This document shows, one piece after another, positions 14,886-23,255 of a stretch of DNA of 37,928 bases. The first letter of the stretch is position 1; the number at the start of each line of letters is the position of its first letter. The notes below the pieces were generated by a model that did not search any database, was not told where the DNA came from, and was given only the letters and a program-made list of their open reading frames with translations. The stretch is taken from assembly GCA_947589095.1 (NCBI GenBank), contig CANQBX010000036.1, forward strand, positions 1-37,928. Reading direction: 5' to 3'. Source of the DNA: an uncultured Lachnospiraceae bacterium (GTDB taxonomy: Bacteria > Bacillota > Clostridia > Lachnospirales > Lachnospiraceae). The position numbers and the translations under genes were made by a program.

Positions 14886-15953
14886 ATGATAGGAAAGATC
14901 ACATCATCACGCATCACGCTTGACAACGGCTACAATTTCAGCCGTGTGATCAACGGCGGCTGGCAGCTGTCAGCCGAGCATTGCCTGAAGGGGCAGCTGG
15001 ACATCGACGACGCGGTGAAGGCATTTCACATGCTGAGTGAGCGGGGTCTGACGACCTTCGACTGCGCGGACATCTACACCGGAGTGGAGGAGATTCTGGG
15101 ACGCTTCGTCAATGAACTGCGGGCCACGGGCAATTACACCCACGACATGATCCAGATCCACACTAAGTTTGTGCCGGACCTGAACATTCTGGATCAGGTG
15201 GATTTCGCCTACACGGAGAAGGTCGTGGACCGGAGCCTGATGCGCATGCACCGGGACTGCCTGGATCTGGTGCAGTTCCACTGGTGGGATTACGATGTGC
15301 CCGGGATGATGGAGACGGCCTTCGATCTGGTGAAGCTTCAGGAGAAGGGCAAGATCCGCAACATCGCCATGTGTAATTTCGATACGCCCCATCTGAAAAT
15401 GATGATCGACGCCGGCATCCATGTAGTCTCCAACCAGACCCAGTACTCCCTCTTCGACCGGCGGCCGGAGCGGGCGCTTCTGGAATACTCGCGGCAGCAT
15501 GACGTCTACTGTTTCTGCTATGGCGCCCTGTCCGGCGGCTTCCTGGCAGAGCGGTGGATCGGCGTAAAGCGTGAGGATTTCGAGCCGGAGACCCGTTCCC
15601 ATGTGAAATACCTGCAGATCATCGAGGACTCCATGGGCTGGGACGGCTACCAGAAGCTGCTGCTGTTCCTGAAGGACATCGCCGACCGGCACCAGGTCAG
15701 CATCTCCAACGTGGCGGTCAAATATATCCTGGATCAGCCGGGCGTCGGCGCGGTCATGGTAGGCTGCCGCAACAGCAAGCATGTAGAGGACAACGCGCGG
15801 CTGGCGGAGTTTGATCTGACGGACGAAGAGCTTCAGAGTATCCGTGATTTCATTTTCCAGTATCCGACGCCGGAAGGCGAACCGTTCACGCTGGAGCGGA
15901 CGCCCGGATCGCGGTACCGTAATATTATGAAGATGAATTTAAATAAAGCATGA
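14886..15953 (+). CDS. Aldo/keto reductase
   Basis: A 355-residue NAD(P)H-dependent aldo/keto reductase of the (beta/alpha)8 barrel type. The catalytic tetrad is recognisable: D59 and Y64 in FDCADIYTG, K94 in IHTKF and H132 in VQFHWWD. The C-terminal cofactor site appears as AVMVGCRNSKHVEDN. It reduces an aldehyde or ketone, with the substrate unknown. AAGGAGG precedes the ATG. The gene is second in the T-box operon and precedes the NhaC-type carrier, so its substrate may be linked to tryptophan, for example an indole-containing carbonyl compound; this link is inference from the T-box specificity only. Confidence 0.92.
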   Translation: MIGKITSSRITLDNGYNFSRVINGGWQLSAEHCLKGQLDIDDAVKAFHMLSERGLTTFDCADIYTGVEEILGRFVNELRATGNYTHDMIQIHTKFVPDLNILDQVDFAYTEKVVDRSLMRMHRDCLDLVQFHWWDYDVPGMMETAFDLVKLQEKGKIRNIAMCNFDTPHLKMMIDAGIHVVSNQTQYSLFDRRPERALLEYSRQHDVYCFCYGALSGGFLAERWIGVKREDFEPETRSHVKYLQIIEDSMGWDGYQKLLLFLKDIADRHQVSISNVAVKYILDQPGVGAVMVGCRNSKHVEDNARLAEFDLTDEELQSIRDFIFQYPTPEGEPFTLERTPGSRYRNIMKMNLNKA

Positions 15954-16149
15954 TGTTAAACGGAGAGGATATACGCGACAAAGTTTCGCATATCTGCAGA
16001 CGGCGCTATGTGAAAAGAGCAGAGGCGGAATCTTCGGCCGGATGGATAGAGTGACTGGGCAGACAATAAGCCGGGCTTCTATCCAAAAGCCTGATAGCGC
16101 TATAGAGTCATGCGCGATAAAAACGAAATGGAATAAGGAGAATTTCAAA
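15954..16149. other. Intercistronic region before the NhaC-type gene
   Basis: About 196 bp without a gene of its own. It contains the 10-bp palindrome ATAGCGCTAT near 16094 and an imperfect inverted repeat near 15970-15996. No convincing promoter was seen; AAGGAG precedes the start at 16150. Confidence 0.35.
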
Positions 16150-17532
16150 ATGAAACAGCAGACCCCCAAATTACAATTCCGCGGCGGCATCGCGTTCTCG
16201 CTGGTCCCCGTGGTGATCTACGTATTTTTCTGTGTGGTACTTTTCATTGGATTCAAAGCTTTTAACATGGAGGCGCTGGCAGTCGGCGGCTTCCTGGCGC
16301 TCCTTGTGGGCGGCCTGTTCTGCACCAGCTATTCCGACTTCTGGGACAGCGTCATCGGCGGCATCTCGTCGGTCACGTCCGTCTCCGTTGTCGTCATCCT
16401 TCTGCTGGTGGGCATGTTCAGCCAGCTGATTAAGACCTGCGGTCTGTCCGGCGGCTTCGTCTGGATGGCCAACGCCCTCGGCATGAAGGGCGGGATCTTC
16501 GTGGCCTTCACGTTCCTGGCCACCTGCGTCGTCTCGACGGCCACCGGTTCGTCCATCGGCACCATGTTCATCGCGTTCCCGATCTTCTACCCGGCGGGCC
16601 TGATTCTGGGCGCCAATGAAATGTTCATGGCCGGAAGCATCGTGTCCGGCGCGATCTTCGGCGACAACCTGGCCCCAATCTCCGACACCACCATCGCCTC
16701 CTCGTCCACCCAGCAGTTTAAGGACGGACGCCCGGCGGACATCGGCGGCGTTGTAGCCAGCCGCATCAAATATTCTGCAGTGGCTGGTCTTGTGACCATC
16801 GTGATCTTCGCCATCTTCGGAGGCATGGGCGGCACCTATCAGGGCGGCGCCATCGACGCCATCGCGAATCCCATGTCCCTGATCATGCTGATCCCGGTGG
16901 CGGTCATGCTGGCGGTAGCCACGAAGACCCGCAACATCTTCGAGGGCATCCTGGTGGGCTTAGGGCTCGGCACGATCGTCGGTCTGGCAGCAGGGCTTTT
17001 CCCGTTCAGCGCCGTCTTCGCCAATGACGCGGCCAACAACGCGGCCACCGGCTTTCTGATCGACGGCGTCAACGGCATCCTGCCCACCTGCGCACTGGTC
17101 ATCTCCGTCTTCGGCATCATGGGCGTGTTAAATGACGCCGGGATGCTGAACCTGATCGCCGATAAGATCCTGAAGAGCAATATGGCTCAGACCGATTCCG
17201 GCGCGGAACTGATCTGCATGGCAGGCATCGCCCTGACCACGATTCTTCTGGGCGGCGTTACCAGCGCGTCCATCCTGACCTTCGGACCGATTCTCAATAA
17301 GATCGGCTCGGCTAAGAACATTCACCCCTACCGCCGCGCCAACCTGCTGGACGGCACCGCCAACAGCCTTCCGGCCATCGTTCCGTTCATGAGCGTCTTC
17401 GTCTTCATCGGCGCGGCGCTGACCGGCCTGTCGCCGCTGGTCGTGGCAGGCGGAACGATCTACGGCTTCGCGCTGTTCATCGTATTCCTGGCCGCGGTCA
17501 TCACCGGCTGGGGACGGAAGAAAGAAGAATAA
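16150..17532 (+). CDS. NhaC-family antiporter or amino-acid carrier
   Basis: A 460-residue polytopic membrane protein of the NhaC superfamily. Hallmarks are TATGSSIGTMFIAFP at about 130-144, GAIFGDNLAPISDTT at 167-181 and, near the end, LDGTANSLPAIVPFMSVF. The ATG at 16150 follows ATAAGGAG; a frame extension to 16042 is hydrophilic and lacks a ribosome site. NhaC proteins include Na+/H+ antiporters and malate-lactate antiporters, and several members regulated by amino-acid riboswitches or T-boxes have been proposed as carriers for methionine, lysine or tyrosine. Being third in an operon controlled by a Trp-type T-box, it is a candidate tryptophan (or Trp-derivative) carrier. The operon ends at a strong terminator. 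Confidence 0.88.
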   Translation: MKQQTPKLQFRGGIAFSLVPVVIYVFFCVVLFIGFKAFNMEALAVGGFLALLVGGLFCTSYSDFWDSVIGGISSVTSVSVVVILLLVGMFSQLIKTCGLSGGFVWMANALGMKGGIFVAFTFLATCVVSTATGSSIGTMFIAFPIFYPAGLILGANEMFMAGSIVSGAIFGDNLAPISDTTIASSSTQQFKDGRPADIGGVVASRIKYSAVAGLVTIVIFAIFGGMGGTYQGGAIDAIANPMSLIMLIPVAVMLAVATKTRNIFEGILVGLGLGTIVGLAAGLFPFSAVFANDAANNAATGFLIDGVNGILPTCALVISVFGIMGVLNDAGMLNLIADKILKSNMAQTDSGAELICMAGIALTTILLGGVTSASILTFGPILNKIGSAKNIHPYRRANLLDGTANSLPAIVPFMSVFVFIGAALTGLSPLVVAGGTIYGFALFIVFLAAVITGWGRKKEE

Positions 17533-17548
17533 TAACGGTAAGAAACGG

Positions 17549-17627
17549 GCTGTCGTAAAGACGGAACTCTCCGCTGTATTAAACGAAAACAGCAGGGAGC
17601 AAAAGCTTTACGACAGCTCTTTTTTAT
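17549..17627 (+). terminator. Terminator of the T-box operon
   Basis: GCTGTCGTAAAG (17549-17560) is perfectly complementary to CTTTACGACAGC (17606-17617), followed by TCTTTTTTAT. An inner stem GCTGT/ACAGC extends the structure. Confidence 0.85.
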
Positions 17628-17711
17628 ACAGCAATCCCGCGCGGCCGTTGCGTTTCAGATATAGCTGATTATTCGTATGCCCGCGCGATTCTTCAATTAC
17701 GAAAACAGCCG

Positions 17712-17915
17712 TCAGCTGTGAAGATAGCTGGCAGCTTTCGGAAACGGGGTATCGGTTTCGAAGATCGACCGGCACTTGATCTCGAAAATACTGCCGTCCT
17801 CGACGGTGATCGTTATCGTATCATTCTGATCCTGAACTTCTATGTCCGCGATCTCAAGGCTGTCCCATTCATTGACCAGATCAAACAGACAATCCTTAAA
17901 ATAATTCAGATTCAT
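17712..17915 (-). CDS. Small acidic protein of unknown function
   Basis: A 67-residue protein starting MNLNYFKDCLFDLVNEWDSLEI, followed by alternating strands (DTITITVEDGSIFEIKCR). It has no signal peptide or membrane helix. AAAGGAG lies 9 nt before the ATG at 17915, which supports a real gene. It is divergent from the HTH gene at 18070, with an operator-like repeat between them. I recognise only a generic small Clostridia protein and no function. Confidence 0.7.
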   Translation of the reverse strand: MNLNYFKDCLFDLVNEWDSLEIADIEVQDQNDTITITVEDGSIFEIKCRSIFETDTPFPKAASYLHS

Positions 17916-18026
17916 ATTGCTTCAGCTCCTTTCCCAATGCGGAGGTTTATGGTGTATTCCGGGAAACGCAGTGCCGCCGGTACAGGATATCGACCGAATG
18001 GGGAGCACACACGCACCATATCATTA

Positions 18027-18040
18027 TAGGGTATCCCCTA
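18027..18040. promoter_or_regulatory. Operator-like inverted repeat
   Basis: TAGGG (18027-18031) and CCCTA (18036-18040) form a symmetric site around TATC, 29 bp before the HTH gene and between the divergent pair. Auto-regulation by the HTH protein is a reasonable guess. Confidence 0.4.
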
Positions 18041-18069
18041 GTAAAATACAAGGGGAAGGAGTGACACAA

Positions 18070-18288
18070 ATGATAAAATACGATCGGCTATGGGAAACAA
18101 TGCGCCGAAACGGCGTAAGCCAGTATAGACTGATCAAGGACTACGGCATCGATAAAGCGCAGCTGCACAGAATACGCAAGAATATGGTAGTCAAGACGAT
18201 CATTTTGAATAATCTCTGCTCCATTCTCCACTGCCGGATCGAAGATATCATGGAGTATGTTCCGGATGAAGAAAAGGCGGATCCGTAA
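18070..18288 (+). CDS. Small XRE/Cro-type HTH regulator
   Basis: A 72-residue protein that is almost entirely one helix-turn-helix domain: KYDRLWETMRRNGVSQYRLI leads into DYGIDKAQLHRIRKN, then a final helix pair NLCSILHCRIEDIMEYV. This is the single-domain Cro/C1-type pattern common in Firmicutes. The ATG at 18070 follows GGGGAAGGAG. It is divergent from the small 67-residue gene and convergent with the large hybrid kinase, ending 16 bp from it. Its likely role is local repression, possibly of itself and the neighbouring small gene. Confidence 0.85.
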   Translation: MIKYDRLWETMRRNGVSQYRLIKDYGIDKAQLHRIRKNMVVKTIILNNLCSILHCRIEDIMEYVPDEEKADP

Positions 18289-18304
18289 GATATAATTGGT
18301 CCGA

Positions 18305-21040
18305 TCACAGCCATCTTTCCAGTGTCTCCAGAAGCTTGGAGATCTCCACCGGTTTCGCCACATGATCGTTCATGCCGGCTTCATGCGCGTTGCGGATGTC
18401 ATCCGCGAAGGCGTTGGCGCTCATGGCCACGATGGGAATATCCGCGGCATCCTTGCGGTCCAGACTGCGGATTGCGCGGACGGCCTCGTAACCGTCCATG
18501 ACCGGCATCTGAATATCCATGAAGATCAGATCATAATAGTTAAGAGGACTATGTTCTACCATTTCCACGGCAATTCTGCCGTTTTCCGCCTGTTCCACCG
18601 CAACGCCGATCACAGAAAGAAGCTCATTCGCGATCTCGCGGTTCAGCTCGTTGTCTTCTACCAGAAGGACGCGATTTCCGCTGAAATCAGCCTGCTTAAG
18701 GGCCGCGATGTCCGCCCGCTGGCGCTTCGCGCCCGTACTGCCGGTCTCCGTCCCGGCCGCAAATTTCTCTGCGTCCGTACTGCCGGTCTCTTCCCCGGCC
18801 CCCGTCCCGGCCGCAAATTTCTCCGCGCCCGCGCCGCCGGTCACTGCTCCGGTCTCTGTCCCGCCGACAAACGCTTCTGACCCCGCGGCAGCCTGTGCCG
18901 CCACATTTTCCCCGGACTCCGTCCCGTTTTCCGCGATGCGAAGCGGGACATTTACCGTGAAGCGTGAGCCTTCGCCTACGGTGCTTTCTACCTGAATGTC
19001 GCCGTTCATCATCCGGACGATATTCCGCGTGATCGCCATTCCGAGCCCGGTTCCCTCTACCTCCCGGCTGGCCGAGCTGTCGGCCCGCGTGAACGGATCG
19101 AAGATAGTCTTTAGAAATTCCGCATCCATTCCGATTCCGGTATCCTGGCAGACAAACTCATAGGAAGTCATCCCTGACGCGCAGATCCCGCATTCCCGCA
19201 CGGAGAATGTGATCGTTCCGCCTTTCGGCGTGAATTTGACCGCGTTGCCAAGGATATTTACCAGTACCTGCCGCAGCCGCAGAGCATCGCCGGACAGGCG
19301 GCTGTGGATGATATCGGATACCTGTATATTCAGCGTCTGGTTCCGGCTGTCTGTCTGGGACTGGATGATCGTGCGGATGCTCTCGATCAGCTCCTGCATC
19401 TCGAACGGCTCTTCCGAGAGCGTCACCTTGCCGCTCTCGATCTTCGACATATCCAGCACATCGTTGATCAGCGCCAGCAGGTGGCGGCTGGAGATCGTGA
19501 TCTTGTCCAGACAGTCGTTCAGCCGGTCTCTATCATCCAGATGCATCAGCGCCACGGCCGTCATGCCGATGATGGCGTTCATCGGCGTGCGGATATCGTG
19601 GGACATCCGGGCCAGGAAATCGGATTTGGCCTGGTTGGCCGCTTCCGCCGCCGCGGAAGCATTCTTGAGGGCCGTGCGGATCTGCTGCTCCTGCTCTTTC
19701 AGGGCCGTCACATCCTGGATCGCGTACAGAAGCCGTACTGGAACGCCGTTCTTCCGCTTCAGGCAGAGTACGGAAATATTCTCCCAGCGGTGACCTTCCA
19801 TATCGATCTCATACTCCCACTGCAGGTAAGGCACATCCTCGGTCAGGTGTTTCTGCACATAATCCCCGGAGATCAGCACGCTCATTTTCTCACCGTCCGG
19901 GCCGTCCGACAGATAATGGGCGTCCAGATAGCGGATCAGATCGGAGTATTTGCCGGTTTCCGGCGCGGAGGTGCCTTTACTTTCCAGATATTCGTAAGTG
20001 TCCTTCTCCAGATCTACCAGCGCAAAGCGGGTGAACAGAAGCGTCGCCGCGTCCACGATCCGCGAGATCTCCTGATTTTCGGAAACCAGCTGTTTCTTCT
20101 GGTACCGGTTCTTCAGAACGAGATAGAGGACATAGCACAAAAACGCGATGATCAGCCGGATCTCCAGCCAGATTCCCGCGGAGTTGGCCTGGCGGGACAT
20201 GTCTTTCGTCAGAGAGGACGGAAAATACTGGACCAGCATCCATTCGCCGTCTTTCAGCGCCGTGATATACGCGCTGCCCGCGCCCACGGAACCTTCGTAA
20301 TTAAAGCTGGTCGAGGTTCCCTGTACGAGCGCCAATACCAGCTTGTGCTGGTCGGCGTCCGACAGCTGGTTCCGGGAGGTCAGTGATTTCAGGAGATTCT
20401 CCGGATCCGAATCGTCGCCCGCGGAAATGATCACATTGCCGTTGCGCTCCAGCAGATAGCTGGAAGCCTGTACGCCGAAATAGCTGGATGTCAGGATATC
20501 GTAGACCGTATCCCCGCGCAGGATCCCGCTGAGCACGCCGATGATCTCATTTTCATAATAAAACGGAGAGTAGAAGATCAGCAGCGTCTCGTTGGTGATC
20601 CTGGAGTTGTAGATCACGCATTTGCCGCTGTTGCCGGCCATTCCGTCCAGGAAATATTCCCGGTCCGACAGATCCGCGGTTCGTCCGTCCGCCGTCAGGT
20701 CGATTCCGTCCCGGGAAATGAATTCCACGTAATCGAAGGTCGACCGGTCGATCATATCCTGGAGCATCTCCGAGTCTACCACCGGTTCCGGCATCGTCGT
20801 GCCGTAGAGGCTGCCCATGATCTCGACGCTGCTCTGGGCCATGCTGATCAGGTCGTTGATGCGGTTGCCGGTCTGCTCCGTCACCGATTCGATGAAGCTG
20901 TTGTTCTGCTCCAGGATCCGCTGGTTGTTGCTCCGTATGAACGCGATAAAGGAGAACGCAATGAACAGAAGGATTGCGCCGACAAACAGGATGTCCAGCA
21001 GGACGGGGCGGGTGTCTTTTTTTACAGTCTGGTCTTTCAT
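18305..21040 (-). CDS. Hybrid sensor histidine kinase with one receiver and a repetitive linker
   Basis: A 911-residue hybrid kinase. Membrane helices at about residues 14-34 and 290-310 bound a roughly 255-residue extracytoplasmic sensor of likely Cache layout (DYVEFISRDGIDLTADG; YSPFYYENEIIGVLSG). A PAS-like segment spans about 325-445, ending LLYAIQDVT. HisKA has H481 in RMSHDIRTPMNAI; the ATPase domain has N595/N599, DTGIGM (633-638) and GTGLGMAI (663-670). A single receiver at about 790-905 has D842 in LIFMDIQMP and K896. The linker at 710-775 is low-complexity (Ala, Gly, Thr, Glu) with an 18-residue repeat. The domain order and kinase core resemble the other hybrid kinase at 10963-13554, which has two receivers. 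Confidence 0.93.
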   Translation of the reverse strand: MKDQTVKKDTRPVLLDILFVGAILLFIAFSFIAFIRSNNQRILEQNNSFIESVTEQTGNRINDLISMAQSSVEIMGSLYGTTMPEPVVDSEMLQDMIDRSTFDYVEFISRDGIDLTADGRTADLSDREYFLDGMAGNSGKCVIYNSRITNETLLIFYSPFYYENEIIGVLSGILRGDTVYDILTSSYFGVQASSYLLERNGNVIISAGDDSDPENLLKSLTSRNQLSDADQHKLVLALVQGTSTSFNYEGSVGAGSAYITALKDGEWMLVQYFPSSLTKDMSRQANSAGIWLEIRLIIAFLCYVLYLVLKNRYQKKQLVSENQEISRIVDAATLLFTRFALVDLEKDTYEYLESKGTSAPETGKYSDLIRYLDAHYLSDGPDGEKMSVLISGDYVQKHLTEDVPYLQWEYEIDMEGHRWENISVLCLKRKNGVPVRLLYAIQDVTALKEQEQQIRTALKNASAAAEAANQAKSDFLARMSHDIRTPMNAIIGMTAVALMHLDDRDRLNDCLDKITISSRHLLALINDVLDMSKIESGKVTLSEEPFEMQELIESIRTIIQSQTDSRNQTLNIQVSDIIHSRLSGDALRLRQVLVNILGNAVKFTPKGGTITFSVRECGICASGMTSYEFVCQDTGIGMDAEFLKTIFDPFTRADSSASREVEGTGLGMAITRNIVRMMNGDIQVESTVGEGSRFTVNVPLRIAENGTESGENVAAQAAAGSEAFVGGTETGAVTGGAGAEKFAAGTGAGEETGSTDAEKFAAGTETGSTGAKRQRADIAALKQADFSGNRVLLVEDNELNREIANELLSVIGVAVEQAENGRIAVEMVEHSPLNYYDLIFMDIQMPVMDGYEAVRAIRSLDRKDAADIPIVAMSANAFADDIRNAHEAGMNDHVAKPVEISKLLETLERWL
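18735..18840. repeat. 54-bp repeat coding for the kinase linker
   Basis: A 21-bp exact repeat occurs at 18749-18769 and 18803-18823, 54 bp apart, with near-identical flanks. It encodes two copies of an 18-residue unit containing AEKFAAGT in the linker between the ATPase and receiver domains. Confidence 0.75.
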
Positions 21041-21159
21041 TCTCTATCTTTCCTAACTATATTTGGATGCGGTTTTGCGGCACGCGGTTCCATGGCGGCA
21101 GCCGCCGGAAAAGCGGCGGACTGTCTGGGCTGCGCCGGCCTGAAACGGCGTGTATTCTG

Positions 21160-21188
21160 ATTATAGAACATCTGCCTGATATTTGCAA
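21160..21188 (-). promoter_or_regulatory. Promoter of the minus-strand hybrid kinase
   Basis: On the minus strand TTGCAA (21188-21183) and TATAAT (21165-21160) with a 17-bp spacer. Confidence 0.7.
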
Positions 21189-21206
21189 TTATGTTTAGGT
21201 GCCGCG

Positions 21207-21236
21207 ATTGCATTTTTCCAATTTTCGTAGTACACT
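21207..21236 (+). promoter_or_regulatory. Promoter of the M3 oligoendopeptidase gene
   Basis: TTGCAT at 21207-21212 and TACACT at 21231-21236, 18-bp spacer. The -35 boxes of the two divergent promoters are only 18 bp apart, so one regulator could affect both. Confidence 0.55.
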
Positions 21237-21307
21237 GCATGTAACTGCGTATTCTGCGCAAGATAGAAGTGTACGAAAACCGATTCGGAAATCGGAGGTG
21301 AAGAAAA

Positions 21308-23011
21308 ATGAAATTTTCGGAAATGCAGTACGCCCGTCCCGACATGGACGAGCTGAAGAGGGAGTACGAGGCTCTGATCAGCCAGCTCAGGGCGGCGGAA
21401 AGCTACGACGAGGCCCGCGGGGTATTTCTTAAGAAGGAGAACCTGGAGGCGGAGGTTTCTACCCGGGAGACGCTGGCCCATGTGCGCCATTCCATCGATA
21501 CCCGCGATGCGTTCTACGACGACGAGGCTCATTTCTGGAACGCGGCGATGCCGGAGCTGGAGGTTTCGATGCAGGAGTGGACAAAGGCAATGCTTGAAAG
21601 CCCGTTTCGGCCTGATTTTGAGAAAGAGTTCGGGAAATTAATGTTTACGCGGGAGGAGATGGCGCTGAAGACGTTCTCGCCGGAGATCATTCCGGACCTG
21701 CAGCGGGAGAATGAACTGGTGCAGGAGTATGAAAAGCTTCTGGCGTCGGCGCAGATCCCCTTTGAAGGCGGCGTCTACACCCTGTCCCAGCTGTCGCCGT
21801 TTAAGACGTCGCCCGACGACACGGTGCGTCTGGCGGCCTGGAAGGCGGAAGGGCAGTGGTATAAAGAGCATCAGGAGCGGATGGACGATATCTACGACCA
21901 GCTGGTCCATCTGCGGGACGGCATGGGCAGGAAGCTGGGGTATGAGGGCTATACCACGCTTGGCTATTACCGCATGGGCCGCGAGTGCTACACGAAGGAA
22001 GACGTGGAGAAATTCCGCGAGGCGGTGCGCCGGTATCTGGTGCCTGTGGCGGTTTCCATTTACGAGGCCCAGGCGAAACGGCTGGGGAAGGAATATCCCA
22101 TGGATTACGCCGACAACGCGCTGCATTTCCGGTCGGGGAATCCCAGGCCGCAGGGGACGCCGGACGAGATCCTGGCCCAGGGCCTTACATTTTATGACGA
22201 ACTGTCGCCGGAGACCGGACGGTTCTTCCATATGATGGTGGACAGCGAGCTTCTGGATGTATTAAGCACCGAGGGCAAGCAGAGCGGCGGTTACTGTACC
22301 AGCATCCAGAAGTACGGCGTGCCGTTCATTTTCGCGAATTTCAACGGAACGCAGCATGATGTGGAGGTGGTCACCCATGAGGCGGGCCATGCGTTCGCGT
22401 ATTATGTGAACCGCGATCGGGTGCCGGCTTCCTATGCCTGGCCCAGCATGGAGGCCTGCGAGGTTCATTCCATGTCGATGGAGTTCATGTCCTGGCCGTG
22501 GGCGGAGGGTTTCTTCGGTCCGGATACACGTAAGTTCTACTACAGCCATTTAACAGGGGCGCTGACATTTATTCCCTACGGCACACTGGTGGATCATTTC
22601 CAGCATGTGGTGTATGAGAAACCGGATATGACGCCGGCGGAGCGACATGCGGTGTGGAAGGAGCTGTCGGGCGTCTATATGCCGTGGGCGAAGCTGGACG
22701 GGCAGATCCCGTTCTACGGCGACGGAGAGGCGTGGCAGCGGCAGCACCACATTTATTCAAGTCCCTTCTATTATATAGACTACTGTCTGGCGCAGACGGT
22801 GTCCCTGCAGTTCTGGGCGCTGATCAGGAAGGACCGTAAGGCCGCGTGGGAGCGCTATATGGCGTATACGAAGCAGGGCGGCAGCCGGGTATTCACGGAG
22901 CTTCTGGCAGAGGCCGGACTGGCCAGCCCGTTCGGGGCGGACTGTCTGCGGGATGTATGCGAGGAGGCCCGGAAATGGCTGGAGGGGTACGACCTGGGGG
23001 ATGTGCGCTGA
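21308..23011 (+). CDS. M3-family oligoendopeptidase (PepF-like)
   Basis: A 567-residue cytoplasmic zinc metallopeptidase of the M3B oligoendopeptidase type. The zinc motif HEAGH lies at 357-361 (preceded by DVEVVT), and the third ligand is probably E385 in ACEVHSMSMEF. Conserved M3 features also include SGGYCTSIQKYGVPFIFANFNGT just upstream and, near the C-terminus, FYYIDYCLAQTVSLQFW. Such enzymes cleave peptides of roughly 6-20 residues after import. It has no signal peptide. GGAGGTG precedes the ATG. The oligopeptide ABC operon starts 245 bp downstream on the same strand, which fits an import-then-hydrolyse peptide nutrition locus. Confidence 0.94.
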   Translation: MKFSEMQYARPDMDELKREYEALISQLRAAESYDEARGVFLKKENLEAEVSTRETLAHVRHSIDTRDAFYDDEAHFWNAAMPELEVSMQEWTKAMLESPFRPDFEKEFGKLMFTREEMALKTFSPEIIPDLQRENELVQEYEKLLASAQIPFEGGVYTLSQLSPFKTSPDDTVRLAAWKAEGQWYKEHQERMDDIYDQLVHLRDGMGRKLGYEGYTTLGYYRMGRECYTKEDVEKFREAVRRYLVPVAVSIYEAQAKRLGKEYPMDYADNALHFRSGNPRPQGTPDEILAQGLTFYDELSPETGRFFHMMVDSELLDVLSTEGKQSGGYCTSIQKYGVPFIFANFNGTQHDVEVVTHEAGHAFAYYVNRDRVPASYAWPSMEACEVHSMSMEFMSWPWAEGFFGPDTRKFYYSHLTGALTFIPYGTLVDHFQHVVYEKPDMTPAERHAVWKELSGVYMPWAKLDGQIPFYGDGEAWQRQHHIYSSPFYYIDYCLAQTVSLQFWALIRKDRKAAWERYMAYTKQGGSRVFTELLAEAGLASPFGADCLRDVCEEARKWLEGYDLGDVR

Positions 23012-23110
23012 GAAGCGTAAGCGTATGATCAATTGACCAAAGTTGTGGCTGTTACAACGCATTGTATGTAATAAAAACCACGAAAACGGCGAAAATCCTG
23101 CGATTTCCGA

Positions 23111-23139
23111 TTGACATCAGCGTAATAAAGCAGTAAAAT
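23111..23139 (+). promoter_or_regulatory. Promoter of the oligopeptide ABC operon
   Basis: TTGACA at 23111-23116 and TAAAAT at 23134-23139 with a 17-bp spacer. The leader of about 110 nt contains a GACAG/CTGTC hairpin and ends with AGAGGAGGAG before the start codon. Confidence 0.75.
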
Positions 23140-23255
23140 GTATTCTAGTTTTTTGGCGGCGGAAGTTTGTTTATCCCGGGCGGACAGGCAGACAGCCGCT
23201 GTCAGAGACTTCAAAAGCAGTATCAAGAATTAAGAAAGAGGAGGAGAAAACAACA

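Noticed and set aside
19304-20386. Long plus-strand open frame opposite the hybrid kinase
   Set aside because: It is antisense to a clearly recognised kinase gene, lacks a ribosome site and has shadow-type composition.
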